A stretch of DNA of 64,000 nucleotides from the NCBI RefSeq assembly GCF_041260155.1, contig NC_091929.1, positions 31,217,962-31,281,961 on the forward strand, in the 5' to 3' direction. A model generated the notes under the pieces. It was not told the origin of the DNA and did no database searches. It saw only the letters and a program-made list of their open reading frames with translations. Of the stretch, positions 46,301-56,880 are shown in pieces. Source of the DNA: Ptychodera flava (taxonomy: Eukaryota > Hemichordata > Enteropneusta > Ptychoderidae). The position numbers and the translations under genes are program-made. Each line of letters opens with the position of its first letter. Position 1 is the first letter of the stretch.

Positions 46301-47200
46301 TGAATATGTGTCAAAGCGAGTTTTTAATTTGACACCATCTTGAAATGTTGAATGACCGCACTTGTCGTCAATGAAGGTCTTAACCTGATCAATACTTGTA
46401 TCTGGCGTTAGGCGGATTACAAAAACACTTCGCAATCTTGGCTGCTTCTCTGCAAAAGTAAATTGATGTGTAGCATTACCCGATCCTTGAACAATTTGCT
46501 TAGGTTTTCGGGAATGCTGAACACTAGAAATTGCCTTCTTATTCTTTTTTACTACAAATGACCATGTTTGATCAACGCTTGAACCAGGGTTGGGCACATC
46601 TTGAACAGGGTTATTACTCTCAGAAAGGCCTGTATGCACAGCGTTGGGAACCTCTCTTGATGATACAGTCGATGAATTTCGACATGTTAAAACGTACATC
46701 TGCGGAATCACACTGATTAACGACAACATCTGCATTGCTATTGGAGGGTATATCACAGGCTGAATCCATGATTACCTCTTTGGTTTCAAGCTTGGCACTG
46801 ACTGAATCCAGTTTTTCGCGCATAACACGAACCATTTTCAACAAACTGATATAGTCTACATGATCAATGTCAATCGGAGGAAGACGATGCAGCTGTTGAG
46901 CAACAAACCGTTTCTGAATATGAACGGGTAACTCCGCCACACAATCGACTACATCTCGAATTGTGAGGGTAATTTTACGACGGGATGAACCAGCTGCTGC
47001 TGTACTGGATATTCCATCAATGTCGTCAGAACTACTGCAATTCGTACTTGTTCCAAACCTTTTCTTGTTGCACTTGGGCACAGCATTAAGTCTCCCTGAC
47101 ACAAGGATACTCGATGTGATACAACGGCACAGTCTTCACAACGAAGAGACATTTCAACATCGATTACGTAACTGACCTCTGTAACAATAGTTTTCCGACT
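43391..47200 (-). mobile_element. CR1-clade-like LINE with ORF1, endonuclease and RT remnants
   Basis: Minus strand, nearly full length. ORF1 (47102-46139) is in two frames; the second holds LRSVFVIRLTPDTSIDQVK. ORF2 starts at 46138: the junction AGATAATGGAT overlaps the ORF1 stop and ORF2 start. The APE endonuclease is visible as NLASYNVRGL, LLVQEHWL and ISGDFNAEP (46139-45651). The reverse transcriptase has SNYRHVAVATTISKLFQRV, KNGVKQGGITSPFFFTVYLDD and HLIYADDLVII (44684-43914). ORF2 is split over at least five frames, and motif A reads FMNASKAFD with Asn where the catalytic Asp belongs, so it is dead. Confidence 0.88.
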
Positions 47201-48080
47201 TCAGCAATGTCGGCAGGCTAGTCTCTGACGGCAAGCACACTTGAGGTCAGAATCAACGGACTTTTCGTTGATATTCTCAATAGTAGTTTTTACACAGATA
47301 TACTATAGTAAGTGTGTCTTCATTAAATTTATTTGCCCGGGGATATCTCTGATGCTGCCTTTCAATGATATTCGACCGACATATTGGGGTTGTTATAATT
47401 TATCAACTCCTGTTGTTATGACTTGTTCTGACTGGATACTCAGTTTATTTATCCCTTATCACAATTTTAACCTCTGAACTATTTTATATTTACAGACAAA
47501 TACATCATCCGTATATTGTTTGCTCAATTTCTAGCTTCTGTTCAGTGCATATGTACATACATGTTCAAACTCGCCTCCTTAAGTTCAGGGGTCAACTTTG
47601 TCAGTCATATCTGATTGAAAAGTCTGTGTATCGAATTAGTGATAAAAACAGTGATGTAGTCCGAAGGGAACATTTTGTGGAGTCAACTCTACAGCGTTGG
47701 ACGTGCGAGAAATATCAGTCTTTGGCAAAATACAGATGTACACAATTTTATTAAATCTATGCAAGCATTTTAAACGGACGAAGTATTCACGCACGAACAT
47801 TTAACCAAATGGTACTGAAAACAGGAGCGTAGAGCCGCGAGATTATTTATGACATTGACCACAGATTTGATAAAATCAGTAAGATTGCGAAGATCAATAG
47901 ACGTTTTGAAGATACAATGTTTTTTTCTGTGCGCGTATGTGTACACAGTGTATTGACAGTGAATTATTGTACTACAGGCAACTTAGACACATATTTATGG
48001 TCTTCAAATGCACGCAATGGGTGCAAATTGCTTCATTTTGTTATAGAGTTCTCAGGAAGAAGTATCAAAGACTTTGGAGG

Positions 48081-48654
48081 ATGCGTCGTACGAAGTTAAA
48101 AATCTTATTGCTTATGTGCATCTGTTGGTTGACTATCAAGGCAGAACTTGACGGAGGCGATGTCTGCAGTGAGGATTTTTGCGCTCGTCCTGACCTTTGC
48201 GCTTATGTGTTCACTTTTGGTAAAGGTGAAAATGGTGTCTGTCCCGCCGTTAGCAATGCCATTCAGTCTGTCAACGACATCGAAGACGACATCGACTTGC
48301 TTTATGAAAGGTTTCGAGAGTCGAACAGAGCGATAGATCTAGTGAAGCAGGGACAAGATAACATCCTAAGCTTGATCTACCAACAGAATGAAGTTATCGG
48401 TGAATTAGAGAGTAGAGTTGATATGAACGATGGCGGCACCGGTGGATATTTAGATTCGCTGATGGATCAAATAGAAACGATAAAGGAGAATTTGACTGAC
48501 CTGTATGCTCGAAGTGTCAGTGTTCAGCAGATTATAAGGGAAGATCGGGAAGCCCACAATACTCAACTTCAAGTTCTAGAGAGGAAGATATCACAACTAG
48601 AAGCTAAAAATACTTTCTTTGAGGGCGAATTGACGAGACTTGCCTCTCTAATAG
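48081..48654 (+). CDS. Gene B exon 1 (signal peptide, Cys segment, coiled coil)
   Basis: 574 nt, ends CTAATAG|gtttgt. About 90% alike to gene A exon 1 by eye. Differences cluster in the middle of the stalk (VDMNDGGTGGYLDSLMDQ against MERNDSIAERYFDLLMNQ). The signal peptide, Cys segment and C-terminal heptads (KISQLEAKNTFFEGELTRL) are conserved, suggesting selection on both ends. Confidence 0.85.
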
Positions 48655-51600
48655 GTTTGTAAATTACTTTTTAGCTCACGTGTGTAAACACATGGGCTAT
48701 TTTCATAGTGATGTCTGTCTGCCTGTCTGTCTGTCCATGTGTGTGTGTGTTAGTGTGTGTGTCTGTCTGTCTGTCTGTCTGTCTGTTTACACGATAACTC
48801 AAAAACGCCTGAACAGATTCAGGTCAGATTTAGTACAAAGGTACCATGTTCTACTTGCAAGAACTACTTAGATTTTGGTTAGTGTAGCTTGCATATTAAT
48901 GAAGTTATGCAATATTGTTTTTTTCCATACAATGGTTTCCCTATGGAGACGGTAATGACAGTGTAGACATATATCAAGAAATACTGCACAAAATTTCATG
49001 AAACTTTTCAAAGATGACAATCTAAGAACATTATGATGATACTGTGAGTGTCATGTCAATTTTCTTCTCATTTGCATATTTAATGAACTTTTGGTATTAG
49101 TGAGATATCTCTGAAATTCCTGCACCAAACTTGATGATACTTGCAACAAATATTGATCTGATATATATCTAATTATACTTACAAGCATTAGGCAGTGTAA
49201 ATTTAATAAATAGCTCATTTGCATATTTTATGAAGGTTTGTAATTAGTCATATAACTCCGATATAACTTCCTCAAATGTGATGAAATCTGCTGCAGATAC
49301 TGATCCGACTGATATCTAACAGTAGTGTAAAGCATTTAGTAGTGTGAAATTAATTAAGGGTTCATTTGCATATTTAATGAACTTCATACTCAGGTATATA
49401 ACTCTGAAATTACGGCACCCAAGTCAGTGAAATTGGGTACAAATATTGCTTTGATAAATATCTAATTGTAATGAGAAGCATTTGGCAGTGTCAAGTTAAT
49501 ACATAGGTCATTTGCATATTTTATGAAGTTAAGTAATAAGTGATATAACTCCAAAATAACTGCACCAAATATGATGAAATATGCTGCAGATACTGATCCG
49601 ACAGATATCTAATTGTGGTGTAGAGCATTTAGTAGTGTGAAGTTAATTAAGGGTTCATTTGCATATTTAATGAACTTTGAAATTAGTGACATTACTCCAA
49701 AATTAAAGCATTAAATTTGATGAAGCTTGCTACATATGTTAATCTGATAAATATCCAATTGTACTGAGAAGCATTGAGCAGTGTCAAGTTAATAATTAGC
49801 TCATTTGCATATTTCATGAAGTCTTATAATTAGTCTAATAACTCCAAAATAACTGCATCAAATGTGATGAACACTGCTGCACATACTGATACGACAGATA
49901 TGTAACTGTGTTGTAAAGCATTTAGTAGTATAAAGTTAATTAAGGGTTCATTTGCATATTTAATAAACTTTGTAATTAGGTATATAACTCTGAAATTTCG
50001 GCACTAAAATTCGGTGAAACTTGCCACAGATATTGATTTGATAAATATTTAATTGTGCTATGAATCATTGAACAGTAGGGTAGTTAATGTAGGGTTTATT
50101 TGCGTATTTAATGAACTTTGTAATAAGTGACATTACTCGAAAACTACAGCATTAAATTAAATAAAGCGTGCTACAAATGTTGATCTGATGGATATTTAAT
50201 TGTCCAATAAAGCATTGAGCAGTGTCAACTTAATTGACACCTCATTTCCAGATTAAATAAAGTTTTGTAATAGTGATTAAACTCTGAGAGTACTGTGCGA
50301 AGATTAAAAAACCTCCTACATATAGTGATAACATATATCTCATTGTTCTGTGAAGCGTACTACTATTAATGAACTTGTTGTAAAACACGTGAGCATATTC
50401 AGTTCATATCTGGTTATACTATGGCCTGGTAATGATTAGTTTTTGAAATAACGTCAACAATTTACTCCATTCACTTAACAACAAAGCATAGGCATTTATA
50501 TTGCTGAAATGACCTGTGCTACCAACTATAGGTACCTGTTTAACCTCTGTCTTAACCCTCTTTAACACTTTATCATTAGCCATCGTCTGAACGCAAAGTT
50601 TAGATTATCTTAGGCAAAAACATGATGGAGTTATTGTCTTGATAAATACTCAAAAAATGGCCCTACCTGTAATTGTGAAATGTTATATCTCCTGCAGCTG
50701 CAGATCAAGAAAACGGAAAATGGAGAACTGACCTCCGATGTGGATCGAGTTTTCCCCTTGCTGATGGTACTCCAGCGGAGTGTAATCCTGACAGTGACTA
50801 CCCATGCTGTTCATCTATTGGTTGGTGTGGGAATACCAGGGATCACTGTTCGTGTGGCAACTGTATAGATTACCGCAGTAAGTGTTTGAGTTTTGGTCAA
50901 ACAGGAAGAATATGGTAGGATCACGAACACTGACTTCGTCTGTAGTATTTTACACAAATTTGAATATGTTTAAGGTCATTAATGGTTGATATGTGGTTCT
51001 ATTATGTTGACCATACATAAAACTGTTTCTATTTTGGGTTATTGACAAACGTTCGCCAAAACCTTGAATTCGATTATCAGATTATAGAACGTCTTATCAC
51101 CCTTTATCAATGTCACAACCTTTTGTTGAAAGTTCACTATGGATCTCAGTTGGAGTCATTTAGTTGGTGTGGTCTGATGTCAATCATGTTTATAGTCAAA
51201 ATTAAAGTATCGTTCTAACTGACAAAGAGCCGCAAAACCAGAAACCTCTGTTATTTTACTCTCCCGACACGGTGTGATTTTATTCGTTGTTTTCCCGGTA
51301 CCGCAGTTTTATCTCCTTCTTTGAAGGCGATCTTTCGCGACTAAGCTCTCTAATAAGTTTGCAATTTACTCTTTTATAGCAGCAGAGCGAGAAGATATTA
51401 GTTGTTGAAATACATCAGTCAATTTACGCCATTCATTTCAACAAACGTAAGAATTACACATCGTTATGATGCTGTAATTACTTGTATTGCCAACTCAGTG
51501 TTATCGTTCTGTAACTTCCATTGTATGAAGGCAAAGTTCTGATCATTTAGGCGAGAGCGTGATTGCGCTATTGTCTTGATACACACACACAAAATGAGCC

Positions 51601-54272
51601 TTCCTGTAGCTGTGGAATGTACAATCTTCTTCAGCCACAGGTCAGGAAAATAGAAAATGGAGAGATGACCTCCGATGTGGATCGAGTTTTCCACTTGCTG
51701 ATGGTACTCCAGCGGAGTGTAATCCTGATGGTGAATACCCATGCTGTTCATCTATCGGTTGGTGTGGGAATACCTGGGATCACTGTTCGTGTGGCAACTG
51801 TATAGATTACCGCAGTGAGTTTTTCAGTTTGGTCACATAGGAAGAACATGGTAGGACCACAGACGCTGATTTTGTGTGTAGTATTTTACACTAGTTGGAA
51901 TATGTTTAAGCTCATCAATTGTTAATATGTGGTTCTATTATATTGGCCATACTTAAAACTGTTTCTATTTTGGATGATTGACAAACGTTCGCCAAAACCT
52001 TGAATTCGATTATCAGATTATAGAACGTCTTATCACCCTTTATCAATGTCACAACCTTTTGTTGAAAGTTCATGATCACTACGGGTCTCAGTCGGGGTCT
52101 TTAGTTGCTTTACTCTACTCACAATCATGTCTGTTGTCGATAATTATAATGCATTCTTCAGTGACTAAAGAGCCAAACTCGAAACCTCTTGATTTAATCT
52201 TCTGGCGCCAAGTGTTTTTATCCGCTATTTTTTCGGTACCGTAGTTTTATCTCATTCTTTTAAAGCTATCTTTCGAGACTAAGCTTTCCGATAGGTTGGT
52301 AATTTACTTTTTAATGCAAACATAGCGAGAAATATTTAGTGGTTGAATTTCGTCTGATAATTTACGCTGTTCATTTCACAAACTAACGTAAGCATTTCAC
52401 GTCTTTATGTTGCTGCAATTATCTTTACTGCCAACCTTCAGTGTAAACGTTCTGTAACATTTAACCAAAAGCCACTGTATAAATGCAAAGTTCTCGCAAT
52501 TTCGGCGAAAGCATGGTGACGCTATTGTTTTGATAAATACACACAAAATGGACCTACCTGTAATTGTGAAATGTTATACCTCCTGCAGCTGCGGGACACG
52601 AAAATGGAAAATGGAGAACTGACCTCCGATGTGGATCGACCTTTCCCCTTGCTGATGGTACTCCAGCGGAGTGTAATCCTGATGGTGAATACCCATGCTG
52701 TTCTTCTATTGGTTGGTGTGGGAATACCAGGGATCACTGTTCGTGTGACAACTGTATAGATTACCGCAGTAAGTGTTTGAGGTTTGGTCAAACGGGAAGA
52801 ACATGGTAGGACCACGAACACTGACTTCGTCTGAAGTATTTCACACTAATTTGTATATGTTTAAGGTCATTAAGGGTTGATATGTGGTCCTATTATGTTT
52901 ACCTTACTAAGTTTAAAACTGTTTCTATTTTAGGTTATTGACAAACGTTTGCCAAAACCTTGAATTCGATTATCAGATTATAGAACGCCTTATCATCCTT
53001 TATCAATGTCACAACCTTTTGTAGAAAGTTCACTACGGGTCTCAGTTGGGGTCATTTGGTTTAAATAGGCTACTCACAATCATGTGTATTGTCGATAATT
53101 AAAATGCATTCACCAGTGACGGAAGAGCAAAACCCAAAACCTCTGTTGCATTATTCTTCTGGCGCCAAGTGTTTTTATCTACTGTTTTTTCGGTACCGGG
53201 GTTGTACCTCCTTCTTTGAGAGCGATCTTTTGAGACTAAGCTTCCTAATGGGTTGGCAATTTACTTTTTTATGGCAACATAGCTAGAAATCTTTAGTGGT
53301 TGAATTTCGTCGGATAATTTACGCTGTTCATTTCACAAACTAACGTAAGAATTACACGTCTTTATGTTGCTGCAATTATCTTTACTACCAACTCAGTGTA
53401 AACGTTCTGTAACATTTAACTTAAAGCCATTATGAATGCAAAGCTCTCGTGACGCTATTGTCTTGATAATACACACAAAATGCACATACCTGTAATTGTG
53501 AAATGTTATATCTCCTGCAGTTGCGGGTCAAGAAAATGGAAAATGGAGAGCTGACCTCCGATGTGGATCGAGTTTTCCCCTCGCTGATGGTACTCCAGCG
53601 GAGTGTAATCCTGGCAGTGAATACCCATGCTGTTCTTCTATTGGTTGGTGTGGAAACACCTGGGATCACTGTTCGTGTGACAACTGTAAAGATTACCGCA
53701 GTAAGTGTTTGAGGTTTGGTTAAATATGAAGAAATGGAACATGATTGGACTGCAAACTCAGATTTCTTCAAATTTGTAAAGATTCTCCAGGCGACCTTTC
53801 ATGGACTCTGAACGTTTTCCTGTTTCCTTTTGAAGTCATTACCATAGTCAGGGTCGCCGTAGTAAAGAAACAATATTTGCCAACACTTGAGATTCAATAT
53901 GGTTGCCATCGCTAAGGTAACTGCTTTGGGAGAACTAAATTTAAGCTTTTCACAATAATAACCAAGAAAAAATTTTTTCTCGGCTAGCTTTAAGCAAAAT
54001 GCCAACAAAAGGTAGAACAAAAAGGTATCGTGCAAGTTTAAGAGTCCAAATAACTCTCCCGACGTGCACACATTCTACCGTACTTCTTTTCAATTCTATA
54101 GAGAGTAACCAAAAGTGGAGAGACGATTTCCGATGTGGATCAGCCTTTCCTCTTGCCAACGGTAGTCCAGCGGAATGTGACCCTAATGGTGAATATCCGT
54201 GCTGCTCACCTTACGACTGGTGCGGCAACACCGGTGATCATTGTTCGTGTGCATCCTGTGTTGATTACCGCA
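48081..54272 (+). CDS. Gene B: secreted coiled-coil protein with hevein-like modules
   Basis: Tandem paralogue of gene A. Coding exons 48081-48654, 50704-50877, 51641-51814, 52589-52768, 53521-53700 and 54102-54272, all phase 1 junctions. Exon 1 has the same length as gene A's and the same parts: signal peptide (MRRTKLKILLLMCICWLTIKA), DVCSEDFC segment, helical stalk. Four similar modules (CGS(S/T)FPLADG … CCSSIGWCGNT … CIDYR) precede a divergent fifth with CCSPYDWCGNT. Read-through of the last donor gives SEFSI and a TAA (54286-54288), about 489 residues; AATAAA follows at 54823. Whether further exons exist beyond the repeats downstream is unknown. Likely a secreted multivalent binding protein; the ligand is not established. 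Confidence 0.8.
48673..50395. mobile_element. Element with inverted ends and internal 147-bp tandem repeat (gene B intron 1)
   Basis: Begins AGCTCACGTGTGTAAACACA and ends GTAAAACACGTGAGC, so GCTCACGTGT is inverted at the ends. It starts 17 bp past the exon 1 donor and is absent from gene A. A TGTC/TGTG-rich stretch (48715-48785) is followed by nine repeats marked by TTTGCAT at 49071, 49218, 49365, 49511, 49658, 49804, 49951, 50099 and 50245. Alternate units share the flank AAGGGTTCATTTGC or AGCTCATTTGC/GGTCATTTGC. It has no coding capacity. Confidence 0.8.
50704..50877 (+). CDS. Gene B module exon 1
   Basis: 174 nt, phase 1-1; acceptor ctgcagctgcag, donor gtaagt. Module starts QENGKWRTDLRCG and has NTRDHCSCGNC. 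The acceptor sits six bases after another CAG, which becomes important in exons 52589 and 53521. Confidence 0.85.
51641..51814 (+). CDS. Gene B module exon 2
   Basis: 174 nt, phase 1-1; acceptor cagccacag (gene A-like), donor gtgagt. Module QENRKWRDDLRCG, NPDGEYPCC, NTWDHCSCGNC. Confidence 0.87.
52589..52768 (+). CDS. Gene B module exon 3 (shifted acceptor)
   Basis: The usual acceptor AG reads GG here (ctgcgg|ga). The CAG six bases upstream (52586-52588) is in frame and would give a 180-nt exon beginning A-G-H-E-N-G-K-W-R. Module is otherwise intact: CGSTFPLADG, NPDGEYPCC, NTRDHCSCDNC. Confidence 0.8.
53521..53700 (+). CDS. Gene B module exon 4 (shifted acceptor)
   Basis: As in 52589, the normal acceptor is lost (ttgcgg|gt) and the upstream ctcctgcag is used in frame, giving 180 nt. 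Module has NPGSEYPCC, NTWDHCSCDNC and K for I in CKDYR. Confidence 0.8.
54102..54272 (+). CDS. Gene B module exon 5 (divergent, last)
   Basis: 171 nt; acceptor ttctatag, donor gtgagt. Module SNQKWRDDFRCGSAFPLANG, ECDPNGEYPCC, SPYDWCGNTGDHC, CVDYR. It alone has an aromatic (Tyr) where hevein has its first ligand-stacking Trp. Its intronic flanks differ from those of the other modules and match the deleted exon of gene A at 32237, so it is an old, distinct last exon of the family. Confidence 0.85.
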
Positions 54273-54288
54273 GTGAGTTTTCAATTTA

Positions 54289-54800
54289 AAGTGTATTCTT
54301 CAATGTGCTCCTTTACACTCTGTTAAGATTGTACGCACCGACAAAATGAACGACAAACTATTGCTCAAGCTTTCCTCGATGAAATTTTCAACCATTCTCT
54401 TACTAAATCAAGGAAGAAATTCGGTGATCACCGTCTAAAATTTGGTACTAGAGAAACAAACTACCTGAGTTTACCAATTTGAAATTCAAAATGGCCGCCA
54501 TTCCCTGTTAACTCTATAGAGAAAAATAAAAATTGTGATTTTCGAAAAATACGGGGAATGAAATCTTTCGCACTTCAAGAGTTTTAAAATGAGTCCGTAC
54601 AAGCAGTATATCAGGAAAGAATTGTGAATCTTCAAGTGTCCGAATATTTGTCGTGAGACGCATTCAATCTTAACGACAAGTTTTATGAACACGGAAATAT
54701 TAACGATAAGGAGTCAGAGAATACATCTATCCTAATGTTCTGTTAAAAGCGGATACGAATAACTTATGTGGTTTCTGTATAATAATGATAATGATGATAA
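54289..54800. repeat. Dispersed repeat, AAATTCAAAATGGCCGCC family, after gene B
   Basis: Block order as at 6570-6860: CCATTCTCTTACTAAATCAAGG (54393), TTTGGTACTAGAGAAACAAA, core at 54483, TTGTGATTTTCGAAAA. The paralogous stretch in copy A is 32280-32660. No coding sequence seen. Confidence 0.65.
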
Positions 54801-54822
54801 ACTTATTTAGCCAATAAAGCCA

Positions 54823-54828
54823 CAAGGT
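54823..54828 (+). promoter_or_regulatory. Possible poly(A) signal of gene B
   Basis: AATAAA 535 bases after the read-through TAA at 54286. The equivalent spot in copy A is CAAATAATCC, without the signal. Assignment depends on gene B ending in its last visible module exon. Confidence 0.3.
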
Positions 54829-55689
54829 CTAATTTATTGTCCAGCTGAAAATTTACTTGTTCATACAGTAGACAAACTGATATATTTGGTCTGGCACTCA
54901 CGAATAGATAGCACATAAATATTTAAGGCATGTTGTTATGTCACCAAAATATCCTGAAGACAACAACGACTGACCAAAAGATGTGAATTGGATCACTGTA
55001 CTTTGCTTGCAGTTGTAAGTAAATTGTTAAGGTTTTCCACTTGTAACCCTGAAGTTAACTCAGGTTTTTTTTCAAATTTGTCTATAACAGCTAGAAAGTA
55101 AACCTGGAGAACTCTTGGGACCAGATGTACATGTTCCTTCAACCTTAACCAAACATCATTCTCAAGAATTCAGGGAGATGGAGAAGTACAACAAACACTA
55201 CCTTTTTCACAAATACAATATTACAATGGACCATACAATGGTGTGCACAGGAATTTACATTTTTCCTCTATAGAGGAAGAATGATCCGGATATACAAATT
55301 TTCAGAATGTTAACTTTTTGAAATTAATTTCGGCCAAGGCGTCAGAGGAGCTTACTGGGAACACCGAAGAACACATTATTGTTTTCACTGACTTTTCAAT
55401 ATAAAGATTGAAAATTAATTGTCTTTTAAGCAGAGTTAAAAGAAGGAGTATGATAAATTTTCGAGTACCTATACACCTCAGGTAATTTTCTTAAGTAATT
55501 TACACAATAAATCCCATTGTGACGTTCATTCTTGATAATGTAGAAGGAAAATGGGGCAAGCTTTTTGCTAACAAAACACAACCAAATTAAGCAAACATTC
55601 ATGCTTTATGTGACATTTTGCATAAAGCTCCACTACCTTACCTTTGATGTTTTCCATCGTTTTTTAATGATATTTACTGTTTCTTGTCT

Positions 55690-55900
55690 ATTACGATAAT
55701 AGTGGATGTATGTATGATGTATGTATGTATGATAAGTATGTATGTATGTATGTATGTATGTATGTATGTATGTATGTATGTATGTATGTATGTATGTATG
55801 TATGTATGTATGTATGTATGTATGTATGTATGTACGTACGTACGTATGCATGCATGCATGTATGCATGCATGTATGTATGTATGTATGTATGTATGTATG
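55690..55900. repeat. (TATG)n microsatellite
   Basis: About 50 tetranucleotide units with ATGC/ACGT variants in the last third. Partner of 41257-41364. Reading frames (MYVC, YIHT) are repeat artefacts. Confidence 0.95.
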
Positions 55901-55924
55901 TATGTGCGAGTGTCCATGAATTTT

Positions 55925-56090
55925 GCAGCGTGTGGAACGTCGCAGTCAGAAAAATTGAAACAATATAGCTTGGTCATTGAACCTCTAGTCTCTTATTTGA
56001 GGCTGTGCCGACGCGAGCGGGGTGTTGACGTCTTCGCTAAGTGACTGAGTGCCTGTCCGTATGGGTTTAGATTCGAAGTGAAAATTTACT
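55925..56090 (+). mobile_element. Diverged copy of the tRNA-derived SINE
   Basis: GCGTGTGGAACGTCGCAGTCAGAAAAATTGAAACAATATAGC… to GGGTTTAGATTCGAAGTG parallels the unit junction CGTGTGGAGCGGTCTCAGTCAG/AAAAATGTAACAACTTAGCC and the head of the array at 21046-22694. The B box has decayed to GTTTAGATTCGA. Confidence 0.6.
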
Positions 56091-56202
56091 GAATTGACAA
56101 CTGAAATTAAATGAGTTTCAGAACTCACTTGTCAACAATAACATCGCATATCGAATGTAACACGTCGGGTTTACAGGGCTATTACCTTGTCTATCATCTT
56201 AA

Positions 56203-56384
56203 AGGTATACGTCACCTGTTCAAATTTTGCCACAGTTAAAGAGAAAGAGAAAATCTAACCAATCACGGATTTTAAGCGGGTGGCCACGTTTTAAAAAACA
56301 TCGCCTTCACATGGGCATTTTGAATGCCAAGGAACGCCCCTCTGACTATGTATGGGCATATTTAGATTACAGGTGGCTATACCT
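56203..56384 (+). mobile_element. TTAA MITE (AGGTATAC family), copy 3, degenerate
   Basis: 182 bp. Left TTAA (56199-56202) and AGGTATACGTCACCTG are intact; the right end AGGTGGCTATACCT is followed by TTCA. Interior ATTTTGCCACAGTTA and AAGCGGGTGGCCAC match the other two copies. Confidence 0.85.
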
Positions 56385-56880
56385 TTCAGGTGGCTATATT
56401 GAGCAAAGTGCTATAAATTACACACGTCTTGACTAGTTTAATTCAAAGTTGGCCCGAAGACAGTAAACTATGATTTATATGTGCATTTTTATCTTGTTTT
56501 GAAAAACGGTCCAGTAAAGGCGATTGGTGGAGCCGGTATTGTGATGACGGGCCCGATTTTAATCAAAGTTGGCATAGAGATATAGTACTATGAAATTCAG
56601 TTGCACGTCAACTTTTTTGTAATTCGTCAATATGGTACCCTGGTGTCAATTTTGTTCTTTAAATATTTGATATTCAAAAGCCATTACTCAGCCATTGCTT
56701 GCCCTTCCAAAGCCCTTATTCAGCCATTGCTCGACAAAAGGACAGTACTATACTAGCTGAACATCAACATGTCTTGCAATCAGTGTGCGAAATTAAGAGA
56801 AAATAGCTTCAGGTCATAAGGACCTGCTCCAAGCCAAAGCTTCAGGTCCTTACAGAAAACTGACGGTCCTCAGTTGTTAT

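Larger units (their letters stand above)
47313..55910 (+). repeat. Segmental duplication, copy B
   Basis: Partner of 20903-41370. Homology begins near TGTCTTCATT (47313) and fades after the TATG microsatellite at about 55900. Copy B lacks most insertions seen in A and so supplies empty sites. Its own private insertion is the 147-bp periodic element at 48673-50395. Confidence 0.85.
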
